Shown here: piece after piece, positions 18,070 through 28,206 of the stretch
How the letters are laid out: the number at the start of each line of letters is the position of its first letter
Position numbering within the stretch: the first letter of the stretch is position 1
Source: Sphingobacteriaceae bacterium
GTDB taxonomy: Bacteria; Bacteroidota; Bacteroidia; Sphingobacteriales; Sphingobacteriaceae
Length of the DNA stretch: 64,000 bases
Assembly: GCA_947458875.1 (NCBI GenBank)
Contig: CANGZD010000001.1
Span: 161,498 to 225,497 of the forward strand
Direction: 5' to 3'
Program-made: the position numbers and the translations under genes
Notes under the pieces: generated by a model
Told to the model about the DNA's origin: nothing
The model's input: only the letters and a program-made list of their open reading frames with translations
Databases searched by the model: none

Positions 18070-19331
18070 AAAAAGTATTCATTTCTTCTGTCAACGTCCT
18101 ACATCCAGATTTCAATGGTAAACATCCGGTAGATGTGTTCATCAGTGATGGGAAAATAGCAGAAATTGGTGTCGATTTAAAAGCGCCGGCAGGTGCCATG
18201 CTAATTGATGGGAAAGGCTGTTTTATTGCGCCGGGTTTTTGCGACCTGAATGTGAATTTTGGGGAGCCGGGTTTGGAAACGAAAGAAACGATTGAAAGTG
18301 GAAGCAGGGCGGCTATGGCTGGTGGGATTACAGCGCTAGCGTTAATGCCCAATACCAAACCTGCTTTACATACCAAATCGGAGATCGCTTATATTGTCAA
18401 TAAGTCTGCCCAGCAAGGAATTCATATCTATCCGCTGGGAGCTATTAGTGAAGAGAGAAAAGGGGAGAATCTGGCCGAAATGTACGATATTAAAACTGCG
18501 GGAGCTGTGGCTTTCACAGATGGAGACCGGCCGGTAAAAGATGCAGGTTTGATGAGCAGGGCCTTACTTTATGCCAAAGGTATTGGGACAAAGATCTTCT
18601 CCTATCCTGAAGATCCGGGCTTGGCCGCCCATGCGCCCATAAATGAAGGTCCGATGAGTACCTTGTTGGGTTTAAAAGGAAACCCGAGCCTGGCCGAGGA
18701 GCTGATGATCAGTCGTGACATCGAATTGGCGGCATACCACGATACCGGCATTCACTTCAGTACTGTTTCTGGAGCCAGATCAGTACAGCTCATCCGCGAA
18801 GCGAAAGCTAAAGGTTTAAAAATTACTTGCGATGTAGCTGTTCATCATCTGGTGTTTACTGAAAATGATTTGTCTGGCTTCGACAGTAATTTAAAAGTTA
18901 AACCACCCTTGCGCTCAACAAAAGATCGGGAGGCCCTGCTGGCTGGATTAGCAGATGGAACCATAGATGCCATTGTTTCGCAGCACACGCCTCATGAAAT
19001 TGAGTTTAAAAATGTGGAATTCGGATTGGCAGCTTATGGTATGACGGGTTTACAAACCTTGCTATCCATGTCCCTGAAAGCTGGTTTGAAACCGGTTCAA
19101 ATCGTAGAGAAATTAGCCATCAATCCCAGAAAAATATTAAACATCCCAATCCCTAAATTATTAGTCGGCGAAACCGCTGATCTGGTTCTATTCGATCCTA
19201 AGGCTAACTGGGTGTTCGATGCCAACTCCAACCAATCCCGTTGCTCCAACCATCCCTTGATGGGAGAAAGCTTGATCGGAAAAGTACTATTCACTTGTAA
19301 TAAAGGCATCACTTATTCATCTAAATCATAA
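18066..19331 (+). CDS. Dihydroorotase (PyrC-like amidohydrolase)
   Basis: KGCFIAPGFCDLNVNFGEPGLETKETIESGSRAAMAGGIT, MPNTKPA, DAIVSQHTPHE. Confidence 0.85.
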   Translation: MKKVFISSVNVLHPDFNGKHPVDVFISDGKIAEIGVDLKAPAGAMLIDGKGCFIAPGFCDLNVNFGEPGLETKETIESGSRAAMAGGITALALMPNTKPALHTKSEIAYIVNKSAQQGIHIYPLGAISEERKGENLAEMYDIKTAGAVAFTDGDRPVKDAGLMSRALLYAKGIGTKIFSYPEDPGLAAHAPINEGPMSTLLGLKGNPSLAEELMISRDIELAAYHDTGIHFSTVSGARSVQLIREAKAKGLKITCDVAVHHLVFTENDLSGFDSNLKVKPPLRSTKDREALLAGLADGTIDAIVSQHTPHEIEFKNVEFGLAAYGMTGLQTLLSMSLKAGLKPVQIVEKLAINPRKILNIPIPKLLVGETADLVLFDPKANWVFDANSNQSRCSNHPLMGESLIGKVLFTCNKGITYSSKS

Positions 19332-19338
19332 ATTGGAA

Positions 19339-20010
19339 ATGAATACTCATATTTTAAATACACTTGAAGCTACTTTGCAAGCTTATGGGCAGCAGGTGCA
19401 AAAAGATGCCAAACCTTTAATTAAACAGTTGCTAAATGTATTTTCTGCCGAAAAGGCCTACATGGAGAAGGTTTCTGATTTGGACAAGGCGTTTGATGAT
19501 CAGCCGGCATTTGATGCACTAAGAGAAGTCATCTTTGATTTATTGCTGATCAATTTCTTTACGGATGATGTGAACAAGCTGGAGGAAGATTACCTCGATT
19601 CGCCAGAATGGGAGGCCATAGAAGAAGAAACGCTGGATCGTGGAACAGAATTGCTGAATGTTTTGTTATACCTGAAGGAATGCCAGGATGAGGACATAGA
19701 GCCCGAATTGAGCGATTTTCTAAAAGAATTTTTATTGGTTGATGAAGATGAGTTTCAGGATGAGCACCGAATTTATGAGGAAGTGATTGCAAACCAGATC
19801 CTGATGGAAAGTTCAGCAGAAGAAATTGCCAAAGTGGCTGAAAAGATCAAAGATGACACGGAAATGAAAGATTTATTCTATTCAATGATGTGTTTCTTCC
19901 GGAATCCACAGCCAAGCCCTCATGAGCAAGAAGAAGTAAGCTCTAATGCGATTCAACCTGCATTTGATATTGCAGTATATCAATTAATTATTAATTTTAA
20001 TCATCAATAA
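19339..20010 (+). CDS. Uncharacterised acidic protein
   Basis: Long ORF in operon-like position; no recognised domain. Confidence 0.7.
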   Translation: MNTHILNTLEATLQAYGQQVQKDAKPLIKQLLNVFSAEKAYMEKVSDLDKAFDDQPAFDALREVIFDLLLINFFTDDVNKLEEDYLDSPEWEAIEEETLDRGTELLNVLLYLKECQDEDIEPELSDFLKEFLLVDEDEFQDEHRIYEEVIANQILMESSAEEIAKVAEKIKDDTEMKDLFYSMMCFFRNPQPSPHEQEEVSSNAIQPAFDIAVYQLIINFNHQ

Positions 20011-20019
20011 AACCAAAAT

Positions 20020-20586
20020 ATGGAATCAAATTCAAACAATCTAAATCAAAGTGCTGCCAATAATGGCTTAGTAGTAGGTGCATTGTCTTTTATTATCGGT
20101 ATTCTCATCTATTACATCTCTCCCGGCTTAATGGGCTCAACTTCATTCGGTATCCTGATGTTGTTGGTTTCCCTGGGCCTCTATATTTATTTCACCATCG
20201 ACTTAAGAAAGAAAATCGGTGGTTTTTGGTCCTTCCGTGAAGCTTTAAGGGGAATTTTCCTGATGGCTTTTATTGCCGGACTGGTGGCAGCTTTGGGTAA
20301 TTTCGTATTCTATAAATTTATTGAACCGGGTGCTTACGATAAGATCTCCGGTATTGTTTCTGAAAACCTTTACAGTACCTACGAAAAGTTTGGAATGGAT
20401 GAAGAAACCATTGAAAAAACGATGGAAAAAGTGATGGAAGGAATGAAAAGTCAGTTCAACCCGAGTTTCATGGATTTACTGAAAACACTTGGAACCGGGG
20501 TGCTCATTCAGTTTGTGATGTCGCTTATTTTCGCGGCAATCTTCAAAAAAGAAGAACCCATCTTTGCTTCCACCAACGAAGAGTAA
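20020..20586 (+). CDS. DUF4199-type membrane protein
   Basis: Four predicted TMs; soluble middle ending in MDLLKTLGTGVLIQFVMSLIFAAIFKK. Confidence 0.7.
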   Translation: MESNSNNLNQSAANNGLVVGALSFIIGILIYYISPGLMGSTSFGILMLLVSLGLYIYFTIDLRKKIGGFWSFREALRGIFLMAFIAGLVAALGNFVFYKFIEPGAYDKISGIVSENLYSTYEKFGMDEETIEKTMEKVMEGMKSQFNPSFMDLLKTLGTGVLIQFVMSLIFAAIFKKEEPIFASTNEE

Positions 20587-20599
20587 AACTTTATACTTT

Positions 20600-20646
20600 A
20601 AAACGTGCAGATTTTATTGTTTCTTTGATAAAATTTGCACGTTTTT
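20600..20646 (+). terminator. Long imperfect hairpin terminator
   Basis: AACGTGCAGATTTTAT...ATAAAATTTGCACGTTTTT. Confidence 0.7.
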
Positions 20647-20653
20647 CTATTAA

Positions 20654-21610
20654 ATGTCCATGAATATCTCAGTCCTCATCCCTTTATACAACGAAGCAGA
20701 ATCGCTCCCTGAGCTTTGTGCCTGGATTAAGCGGGTGATGGATGAGCAAGCTTATTCCTACGAAATTATTTTAGTAGATGACGGAAGCAATGATGGTTCA
20801 TGGGAGGTAATTGAGGCGCTGAAGAAGGATAATGCGGCTATCAGCGGCATTCAGTTCAGAAGAAATTACGGTAAATCGGCAGCCCTCAACGTGGCTTTTG
20901 AAGCCGCTCAAGGAGAGGTGGTCATTACCATGGATGCAGATCTACAAGATAGTCCCGATGAAATTCCGGTGCTCTATGAGCGCATGCTGAAAGAAAACCT
21001 GGATCTGATTTCGGGCTGGAAAAAGAAACGCTACGATCCGCTCACCAAAACCATTCCTACTAAGTTATTCAATGCTGTCACCAGAAAAATGTCGGGCATA
21101 CATAATTTACACGATTTTAATTGTGGATTGAAAGCCTACCGTAAGGAGGTGGTGAAAAGCATTGAGGTATACGGCGAAATGCACCGTTATATCCCCGTAA
21201 TTGCAAAATGGGCAGGCTTCAGAAAAATAGAAGAACAGGTGGTAGAACACCGTGCCCGTAAATACGGACAAACCAAATTCGGATTCAGTAGGTTCATTAA
21301 CGGCTTTCTCGATCTCCTATCCATCTTTTTTGTGGGGAAGTTCGCCAAACGCCCCATGCACTTTTTTGGTACACTGGGTGTGCTGAGTTTCATGGCCGGT
21401 ATGGGCATTACCATCTGGTTGATTGTTGATAAATTGATGGATATTGCCAAAGGTAATGCCTACCGTAATGTAACCGATCAGCCTTTATTTTATATTGCCC
21501 TTGTTGCGATCATTGTCGGTTTCCAATTGTTTTTAACCGGCTTCATTGCCGAGCTGGTTTCGCGAAACGCTCCCGAACGAAATCACTACCAAATCGCTAA
21601 ACGAATTTAG
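20654..21610 (+). CDS. Glycosyltransferase family 2 (DPM/GtrB-like)
   Basis: SVLIPLYNEAESLPEL, ILVDDGSNDGS, MDADLQDSPDEIP, two C-terminal TMs. Confidence 0.9.
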   Translation: MSMNISVLIPLYNEAESLPELCAWIKRVMDEQAYSYEIILVDDGSNDGSWEVIEALKKDNAAISGIQFRRNYGKSAALNVAFEAAQGEVVITMDADLQDSPDEIPVLYERMLKENLDLISGWKKKRYDPLTKTIPTKLFNAVTRKMSGIHNLHDFNCGLKAYRKEVVKSIEVYGEMHRYIPVIAKWAGFRKIEEQVVEHRARKYGQTKFGFSRFINGFLDLLSIFFVGKFAKRPMHFFGTLGVLSFMAGMGITIWLIVDKLMDIAKGNAYRNVTDQPLFYIALVAIIVGFQLFLTGFIAELVSRNAPERNHYQIAKRI

Positions 21611-21629
21611 TTCCAAGCCTTCAATCACC

Positions 21630-22598
21630 ATGTTTTTTTCCATCATCATCCCGCTTTATAATCGTCCGCAGGAAATTGATGAATTATTACACACACTCAC
21701 CCAGCAGCAATACCAAAATTTTGAAGTTTTGGTGATTGAAGATGGTTCTCAAATCGATGCCAAAGACATCGTGGCGTCTTATCAGGATCGATTAAATCTG
21801 AGGTATTTCTACAAAGAGAACGAGGGGCAAGGCTTTACCCGAAATTTCGCCTTTAAGCATGCCAAGGGTGATTATTTTATCATTTTCGATTCAGATTGTT
21901 TAATTCCGGCCGATTACCTGGAGCAGGTGAAAGCCTATCTGGAATTACACCAGCTGGATGCCTATGGAGGTCCTGATGCAGCGCATAGTTCTTTTAGCCC
22001 TACTCAAAAGGCCATCAGCTATGCCATGACTTCTTTATTTACCACCGGAGGGATTCGTGGTAATAAAAAACACCTGGGGCAGTTTCACCCGCGGAGTTTT
22101 AATATGGGTATTTCGCGTAAAGTTTGGGAGAAAACCGGGGGGTTTAAACTCACCCGATTAGGAGAAGATATTGAATTTAGTATCCGGATCCATGAGATGG
22201 GTTTCAAAATTGGGCTCATCCCCGAAGCAAAAATTTTTCATAAAAGACGTACCAATTTCACTCAATTTTTCAAGCAGTTGCATTTTTTTGGACGTGCTAG
22301 GATCAACATTTATAAACATTTTCCAAAAGAGCTCAAGTTGGTTCATTTTTTTCCGGCCATGTTTAGCCTCTTTTTGTTATTTACAGTGCTGTCTAATTTA
22401 TTGAACCTGCAAATTGCCTCCAGCTGTAATTTTTTACTGGCTGTTTATATTTTGTTGATATTTTTCCATTCCTGGGCTGTAAATAGCTCTGCAAAAGTTG
22501 CATTTTTGAGCATTGTTGCAGTTTTCGTGCAGTTGACTGCATATGGCCTGGGTTTTATGCAGGATTTTTGGAAACGAATCATTTTAAAAATTGAATAA
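21630..22598 (+). CDS. Glycosyltransferase family 2
   Basis: FSIIIPLYNRPQEIDELL, VIEDGS, FIIFDSDCLIP; start ATG 21630. Confidence 0.88.
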   Translation: MFFSIIIPLYNRPQEIDELLHTLTQQQYQNFEVLVIEDGSQIDAKDIVASYQDRLNLRYFYKENEGQGFTRNFAFKHAKGDYFIIFDSDCLIPADYLEQVKAYLELHQLDAYGGPDAAHSSFSPTQKAISYAMTSLFTTGGIRGNKKHLGQFHPRSFNMGISRKVWEKTGGFKLTRLGEDIEFSIRIHEMGFKIGLIPEAKIFHKRRTNFTQFFKQLHFFGRARINIYKHFPKELKLVHFFPAMFSLFLLFTVLSNLLNLQIASSCNFLLAVYILLIFFHSWAVNSSAKVAFLSIVAVFVQLTAYGLGFMQDFWKRIILKIE

Positions 22599-22602
22599 TT
22601 AA

Positions 22603-23352
22603 ATGGACAAACCTTTCTCTGTAAAAGAAACCATTGCTGCTGCCTGGGAGGTAGCCAAAAAAAATATTTGGGTGGTAATGGGCTTCACTGCCGTTCAGTT
22701 TGTGATCATGTTTATTTTTAGTTCCATTCTGGCAGCTTTTTTTGGCGAAAGAAGCACTGCAGGAGCTTTAATACAAAATGTGCTTATTCAATTGGCCGAT
22801 GCGTTCATCGCGGTGGCCATGTATCAGGTATTTTTCAAATTGATTGATGACGAAGTAGATATTGAATTTCCAGATTTTGTACCAAATGTAATGCGAGCAC
22901 TTAATTTCATACTCGTTAAGCTCATAATGGGTGCCATCGCAGTTGTATTTATTTCGGCTTTGGCTGCCATCTATTTCTTCAATACCCCCAATATTGATAC
23001 TTCACAGCCATTTAGCTGGGAAATGTTGCCGATTTTGATCTTAATCATTATCCCGATCTTTTACATGTCTATCCGTTTGTTTTTTGTGCTTTGCTTCATT
23101 GTAGATCAGGAATCGGGAGCAACCGAATCCATCAGTCAAAGTTGGACCATTACTTCGGGGCACTTTTGGTCGCTGTTTTGGTTATTTTTGGTGATTTTAG
23201 GTATTAATATTTTAGGAGCATTGGCATTTTTCGTTGGTTTATTGTTTACCATACCCTTCTCAAGCTTGATCTTAATGATTGCCTATCGCCAGATGGTGAA
23301 TCAGTATACAGAGGAAGAAGAGATTTTGATCGAAAATCAGGATCCAAAATAA
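22603..23352 (+). CDS. Uncharacterised multi-TM membrane protein
   Basis: Multiple TM segments, co-directional in tight operon. Confidence 0.7.
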   Translation: MDKPFSVKETIAAAWEVAKKNIWVVMGFTAVQFVIMFIFSSILAAFFGERSTAGALIQNVLIQLADAFIAVAMYQVFFKLIDDEVDIEFPDFVPNVMRALNFILVKLIMGAIAVVFISALAAIYFFNTPNIDTSQPFSWEMLPILILIIIPIFYMSIRLFFVLCFIVDQESGATESISQSWTITSGHFWSLFWLFLVILGINILGALAFFVGLLFTIPFSSLILMIAYRQMVNQYTEEEEILIENQDPK

Positions 23353-23354
23353 TC

Positions 23355-24854
23355 ATGGGGATCAAATCGGCGTTCAGTAAACCCTTTGCCGCATTAGTGG
23401 TCCGACAAATTGATCGTTGGAAACTACATCCACTCGAAACCCAGCAAAAGGTTTTCAAAAAACTGATTTCAACAGCTGCAGGAACAGCTTTTGGCCGTGA
23501 TCATCAATTTGATCAAATCAAAACGTACGCCGATTTCAAGCGATTGGTGCCCATAAGAGATTACGAGCAGTTAAGGCCCTACATTGATCGCGTGGTGCAG
23601 GGAGAACAGCATGTATTGTGGCCTGGCAAGCCTGCCTATTTTGCCAAAACTTCAGGAACCACATCGGGTGTAAAATATATTCCGATTTCCAGAGCATCCA
23701 TGCCCGAGCACATCAAAGCTGCACGCAATGCCTTGTTAACTTACATCCACGAAACCGGAAAAGCTGATTTTGTAGACGGTAAAATGATTTTTCTGCAGGG
23801 CAGTCCGCTGATGAAGCAGCAGGCAGGCATCCCAACAGGTCGTCTTTCTGGAATTGTAGCTCACCACGTGCCGGCTTACTTGCAGAAAAACAGAATGCCC
23901 AGCTTTGCTACCAATTGCATAGAGGATTGGGAAGAAAAAGTGGAGGCTATTGTTGAGGAAACCAAATCGGCCGATATGAGATTGATTTCCGGAATTCCTC
24001 CCTGGGTACAGATGTATTTTGATCGTTTATCGGAAGTTGCGGGGGGCAAAAAGATCAAAGATGTTTTTCAAAATTTCAGCCTCTTTGTTTACGGCGGCGT
24101 TAATTTTGAACCTTACCGGGCTCGTTTGGAGGAAAGTATCGGTAAAAAAGTGGATAGCATAGAAACCTATCCGGCTTCTGAGGGTTTTATTGCTTACCAA
24201 GATTCACAAACTGAAAAAGGCCTGTTGCTCTTACTTAATTCGGGTATTTTTTATGAATTCATCCCGGTAGGTACTTATCATGAGAAGGAGCCTGTACGTT
24301 TATCGCTCGAAGAAGTTGAATTAAATGAAAATTATGCCTTGATTCTGAATACCAATGCCGGACTCTGGGGATACAGTATTGGCGATACCGTTAAGTTTGT
24401 TTCTAAAAATCCTTATCGGATTGTGGTTACCGGTCGAATTAAACATTTCATTTCGGCTTTCGGAGAACATGTGATTGGGGAAGAAGTAGAGGAGTCCCTG
24501 CTTTCTGTTGCGCAACAAGAAGGGGTAGAAATTACTGAGTTTACAGTGGCTCCTCAGGTTAATCCACCAGAGGAAGGCTTGCCATACCACGAGTGGTTTA
24601 TTGAATTTGCCAAGGCTCCTAAACATATGGATCAGTTCGCAGTTCGAGTCGATGAGGCTTTACAACAAAAGAATGTTTATTACCGGGATTTGATAGCCGG
24701 TAAAATTTTGCAAACTTTGGTCATCCGCAGTTTAAAGCAGGGGAGTTTCATCCATTACATGAAGTCGCAAGGTAAGCTGGGTGGACAAAACAAAGTTCCA
24801 CGCTTATCCAACGATCGTAAAATTGCAGATGAACTGATAACATACATCAAATAA
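23355..24854 (+). CDS. GH3 auxin-responsive promoter family protein (acyl-acid-amido synthetase fold)
   Basis: TAAGTAFGRDHQFDQIKTYADF, FAKTSGTTSGVKYIPIS, EYPASEGF-like YPASEGFIAYQ. Confidence 0.85.
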   Translation: MGIKSAFSKPFAALVVRQIDRWKLHPLETQQKVFKKLISTAAGTAFGRDHQFDQIKTYADFKRLVPIRDYEQLRPYIDRVVQGEQHVLWPGKPAYFAKTSGTTSGVKYIPISRASMPEHIKAARNALLTYIHETGKADFVDGKMIFLQGSPLMKQQAGIPTGRLSGIVAHHVPAYLQKNRMPSFATNCIEDWEEKVEAIVEETKSADMRLISGIPPWVQMYFDRLSEVAGGKKIKDVFQNFSLFVYGGVNFEPYRARLEESIGKKVDSIETYPASEGFIAYQDSQTEKGLLLLLNSGIFYEFIPVGTYHEKEPVRLSLEEVELNENYALILNTNAGLWGYSIGDTVKFVSKNPYRIVVTGRIKHFISAFGEHVIGEEVEESLLSVAQQEGVEITEFTVAPQVNPPEEGLPYHEWFIEFAKAPKHMDQFAVRVDEALQQKNVYYRDLIAGKILQTLVIRSLKQGSFIHYMKSQGKLGGQNKVPRLSNDRKIADELITYIK

Positions 24855-24858
24855 ACCT

Positions 24859-26037
24859 TTGAAAACTAAACAAATTGCCATATTAGGTGCTACCGGAAGT
24901 ATTGGTACGCAAGCCCTCGAGGTGGTGAGATCAAACCCAGATCGCTTTCAGGTTGCAGTGCTCTCTGCACAAAATAATGTAGAGCTTTTGGCAGCACAAG
25001 CCTTGGAGTTTCGCCCACAATGGGTGGTAATTGGCGACGAGCAAAAGCTTCCCATTCTCAAAAATTTATTAAAAGATACAAATATTCAAATTGCTGCCGG
25101 CGCTACTGCATTGAAAGAAGTAGTTTGTCTGCCCAATTTGGAGGTGGTTTTAACTGCTTTGGTTGGCTTCGCTGGATTAGAACCCACCCTGGCAGCCATC
25201 GAAGCGGGTAAGGACATCGCCCTTGCTAATAAGGAAACATTGGTGGTTGCCGGTGACCTGGTGACCCGTATGGCTAAGAAACACAAGGTGCAAATTTTAC
25301 CTGTGGACTCTGAGCATTCTGCTATTTTTCAATGTTTGGTGGGAGAGGCACAAAATCCAATTGAAAAAATTTATTTAACTGCCTCTGGAGGCCCTTTTAG
25401 AGGAAAAAATCGTGATTTTTTGGCTCAGGTGAGAAAAGAACAGGCTTTGAAACACCCTAACTGGGTGATGGGCTCCAAAATTACAATCGATTCGGCCAGT
25501 CTGATGAACAAGGGCTTGGAAGTGATCGAAGCAAAATGGTTGTTTGATCTGCAAGCCGATCAGATTGAGGTGGTCGTGCATCCGCAATCCATCATTCATT
25601 CTTTAGTTCAGTTTGAAGATGGTTCCATGAAAGCGCAAATGGGTTTGCCTGACATGAAACTGCCTATTCAGTATGCATTAGCTTATCCGCAACGATTGAC
25701 TAACCAATTTCCGCGTTTTAATTTCATGGATTATCCACAACTCACTTTTGAGCAGCCTGACTTGAGCACATTTAGAAATCTGGCTCTAGCTTACGAAGCG
25801 CTCAGGCTCGGTGGCAACATGCCCTGCATCATTAACGCAGCAAACGAAGTAGTAGTGGCCGCATTTTTGAGAGATCAAATCGGATTCTTGCAAATGAGTG
25901 AGGTAATTGAACAATGCATGCAAAAAATCAAATTAGTAGCACAACCCGATCTGGCTGTTTACCTACAAACTGATGCAGAAACCCGTAAATTAGCCGAGAC
26001 GCTGGTAACAAGTCTAAATTTTAAACATCTAAACTAA
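24859..26037 (+). CDS. dxr: 1-deoxy-D-xylulose-5-phosphate reductoisomerase
   Basis: ILGATGSIGTQALEVV, ANKETLVVAG, PVDSEHSAIFQCL, SASLMNKGLEVIEAKWLF; TTG start. Confidence 0.96.
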   Translation: MKTKQIAILGATGSIGTQALEVVRSNPDRFQVAVLSAQNNVELLAAQALEFRPQWVVIGDEQKLPILKNLLKDTNIQIAAGATALKEVVCLPNLEVVLTALVGFAGLEPTLAAIEAGKDIALANKETLVVAGDLVTRMAKKHKVQILPVDSEHSAIFQCLVGEAQNPIEKIYLTASGGPFRGKNRDFLAQVRKEQALKHPNWVMGSKITIDSASLMNKGLEVIEAKWLFDLQADQIEVVVHPQSIIHSLVQFEDGSMKAQMGLPDMKLPIQYALAYPQRLTNQFPRFNFMDYPQLTFEQPDLSTFRNLALAYEALRLGGNMPCIINAANEVVVAAFLRDQIGFLQMSEVIEQCMQKIKLVAQPDLAVYLQTDAETRKLAETLVTSLNFKHLN

Positions 26038-26047
26038 AAACAAATAC

Positions 26048-27376
26048 ATGGACGGATTGATTATGGCAGGTCAACTGCTATTGGGATTATCGATATTAGT
26101 GATTTTACACGAATTAGGCCACTTTTGGGCCGCCAGGGCCTTTGGCATCAAGGTGGAAAAATTTTATTTATTTTTTGATGCCTGGGGTTTCAAACTATTC
26201 CATTTCAATTACAAAGGTTGCGAATATGGCATTGGCTGGCTGCCTTTAGGAGGTTACGTAAAAATCGCCGGAATGATTGATGAATCCATGGATACCGAAC
26301 AAATGGCTGGACCGCCGCAAGCTTGGGAATTTCGTTCTAAGCCGGCTTGGCAGCGACTAATTGTCATGCTTGGAGGGGTTACGGTAAACATCATTCTGGG
26401 TATTTTTATTTTTTGGATGCTCACCTTTAAATATGGCGAAACTTACATTCCGAATGATAAATTGCCCTATGGTATCGCACCAGGAACCGTAGGCAAAACC
26501 ATTGGCCTGGAGGCGGGCGACAGGATTCTCGCCGTTAATGGTCAATCTGTAGAACGATTCGAAGAGTTAAGTAGCTCAAAAGTATTGCTGGGCAATAGCC
26601 AGTTAAGTGTTTTAAGAAATGGAGCGCAAAAAGAGATCGTGGTGCCGGGAAATATCCTTGATCAAGTGGCCGACGAAGGCATCGCTCAATTCATCCAGCC
26701 TAGGATTAAATTAGGCGAAATTAAAGAATTGGTCGCCGAGGGCCCTGCTGAAAAGGCCGGATTAAAGGTCAAAGATCAGATTGTAAGCATTAATTCTTCA
26801 CCATTAACTTATTTCGATCAACTACAAGATCAATTAAAAACCTCTAAAAATAAAGAAGTCAAACTCGGGGTTTTACGTGGTTCCGATACCCTTTCACTTC
26901 CTGCAAAAGTAAATGCAGAGGGGGCTTTGGGTTTCTTTATCAATCCAGTAGTTGACATCCCTACCGAAACAAAAAATTATAATTTGGTAGCCGCACTTCC
27001 TATTGGAGCTTCCAAAGCTTGGGGTTCATTCATGGACAATGCCAAAGGAATAGCCAAAGTGGTTACTGGTGAAGTAAAGGCGAATAAAGCTTTCACCGGT
27101 CCGATCGGAATTGCTACCATGTTCGGCAGTACGGTTAACTGGATTAAATTCTGGAGTCTGGTAGGTTTATTGTCAATGGCGCTTGCCCTCATGAATTTAT
27201 TGCCGATACCGGCGCTGGATGGTGGCCACGCAGTTTTTCTGCTAATTGAAATGATCAAAGGGAAACCTTTGAGCGATCGCTTTATGGAAAAGGCACAAAT
27301 GGTTGGCTTTTTCATCCTGATGGCGCTCATGGTTTTTGTTTTTGGCAACGACATCTTTAAACATTTTATCAAGTAA
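26048..27376 (+). CDS. rseP: RIP metalloprotease RseP
   Basis: VILHELGHFWAARAFGIKVEKF zinc motif, PDZ-like segments, NLLPIPALDGGH. Confidence 0.94.
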   Translation: MDGLIMAGQLLLGLSILVILHELGHFWAARAFGIKVEKFYLFFDAWGFKLFHFNYKGCEYGIGWLPLGGYVKIAGMIDESMDTEQMAGPPQAWEFRSKPAWQRLIVMLGGVTVNIILGIFIFWMLTFKYGETYIPNDKLPYGIAPGTVGKTIGLEAGDRILAVNGQSVERFEELSSSKVLLGNSQLSVLRNGAQKEIVVPGNILDQVADEGIAQFIQPRIKLGEIKELVAEGPAEKAGLKVKDQIVSINSSPLTYFDQLQDQLKTSKNKEVKLGVLRGSDTLSLPAKVNAEGALGFFINPVVDIPTETKNYNLVAALPIGASKAWGSFMDNAKGIAKVVTGEVKANKAFTGPIGIATMFGSTVNWIKFWSLVGLLSMALALMNLLPIPALDGGHAVFLLIEMIKGKPLSDRFMEKAQMVGFFILMALMVFVFGNDIFKHFIK

Positions 27377-27382
27377 TTCGAT

Positions 27383-27913
27383 ATGAATTATTTTGAGCTT
27401 TATGAACTGCCACTTTCTTTTCGGCTGGATGAAGCCGTTCTTAAACGTAAATTTTACGAACTGAGTAAAAAGTATCATCCCGATTTTTACATCAACGAAT
27501 CGGATGAAAAGCAGCAGGAAATATTGGAACTTTCCACATTGAATAATAAAGCCTTTCAGGTTTTGTCCCATCCGCTAAAACGAATGGAATACGTACTTCA
27601 GCTAAAAGGCGTGATGGCCGAAGAGGAGCAATACCAATTGCCTCAGGATTTTTTAATGGAAATGATGGAGGTGAATGAAGCCCTGATGGAAATGGAATTT
27701 GAATCAGATCCTATCAATTTAGAGCGTATTACTGCGCAGGTTGATGATATGGAACGAGGGCTATCTGATGAATTGGAACAGTATACCCAGCGTTTTGATT
27801 CGCTAAATACGGAAGAAGAGCAGAATTTATTGCTCAAAATCAAGGACATTTGGTACCGCCAAAAATATTTGTTGCGAATACGGGAGAGTTTAAATAGATT
27901 TGCAACCCGCTAA
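27383..27913 (+). CDS. hscB: Fe-S cluster co-chaperone HscB
   Basis: FELYELPLSFRLDEAVLKRKFYELSKKYHPDF J-domain, HscB C-terminal helical region. Confidence 0.88.
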   Translation: MNYFELYELPLSFRLDEAVLKRKFYELSKKYHPDFYINESDEKQQEILELSTLNNKAFQVLSHPLKRMEYVLQLKGVMAEEEQYQLPQDFLMEMMEVNEALMEMEFESDPINLERITAQVDDMERGLSDELEQYTQRFDSLNTEEEQNLLLKIKDIWYRQKYLLRIRESLNRFATR

Positions 27914-27919
27914 GGCGAT

Positions 27920-27999
27920 GCCCAGGTGGCGGAATTGGTAGACGCGTCGGTCTCAAACACCGATGGGAAACCGTGCCGGTTCGACTCCGGCCCTGGGTA
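27920..27999 (+). tRNA. tRNA-Leu (anticodon CAA)
   Basis: GCCCAGG acceptor/CCTGGGT, GGCGGAATTGGTAGACGC D arm, anticodon loop CTCAAAC, GGTTCGACTCC T arm; CCA not encoded. Confidence 0.92.
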
Positions 28000-28010
28000 C
28001 AACATTAAAA

Positions 28011-28042
28011 TGCCATCCGATTATTGGGTGGCATTTTTTTTT
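28011..28042 (+). terminator. Intrinsic terminator after tRNA-Leu(CAA)
   Basis: TGCCATCCGATTATTGGGTGGCA followed by T9. Confidence 0.85.
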
Positions 28043-28206
28043 CAGAAAACCACTATTCCTTGTAGGTGAAAATTTTTGGTACAATCTTTTACAAAATCAG
28101 GAACAAGGATTTATTACATCTTGAAATTTATAATGGTATTTTTATCTGATTGTCAAGTATGAAACGGATTTTCCTAATGCCTTAAATTATCAATGAATTA
28201 TAATTT

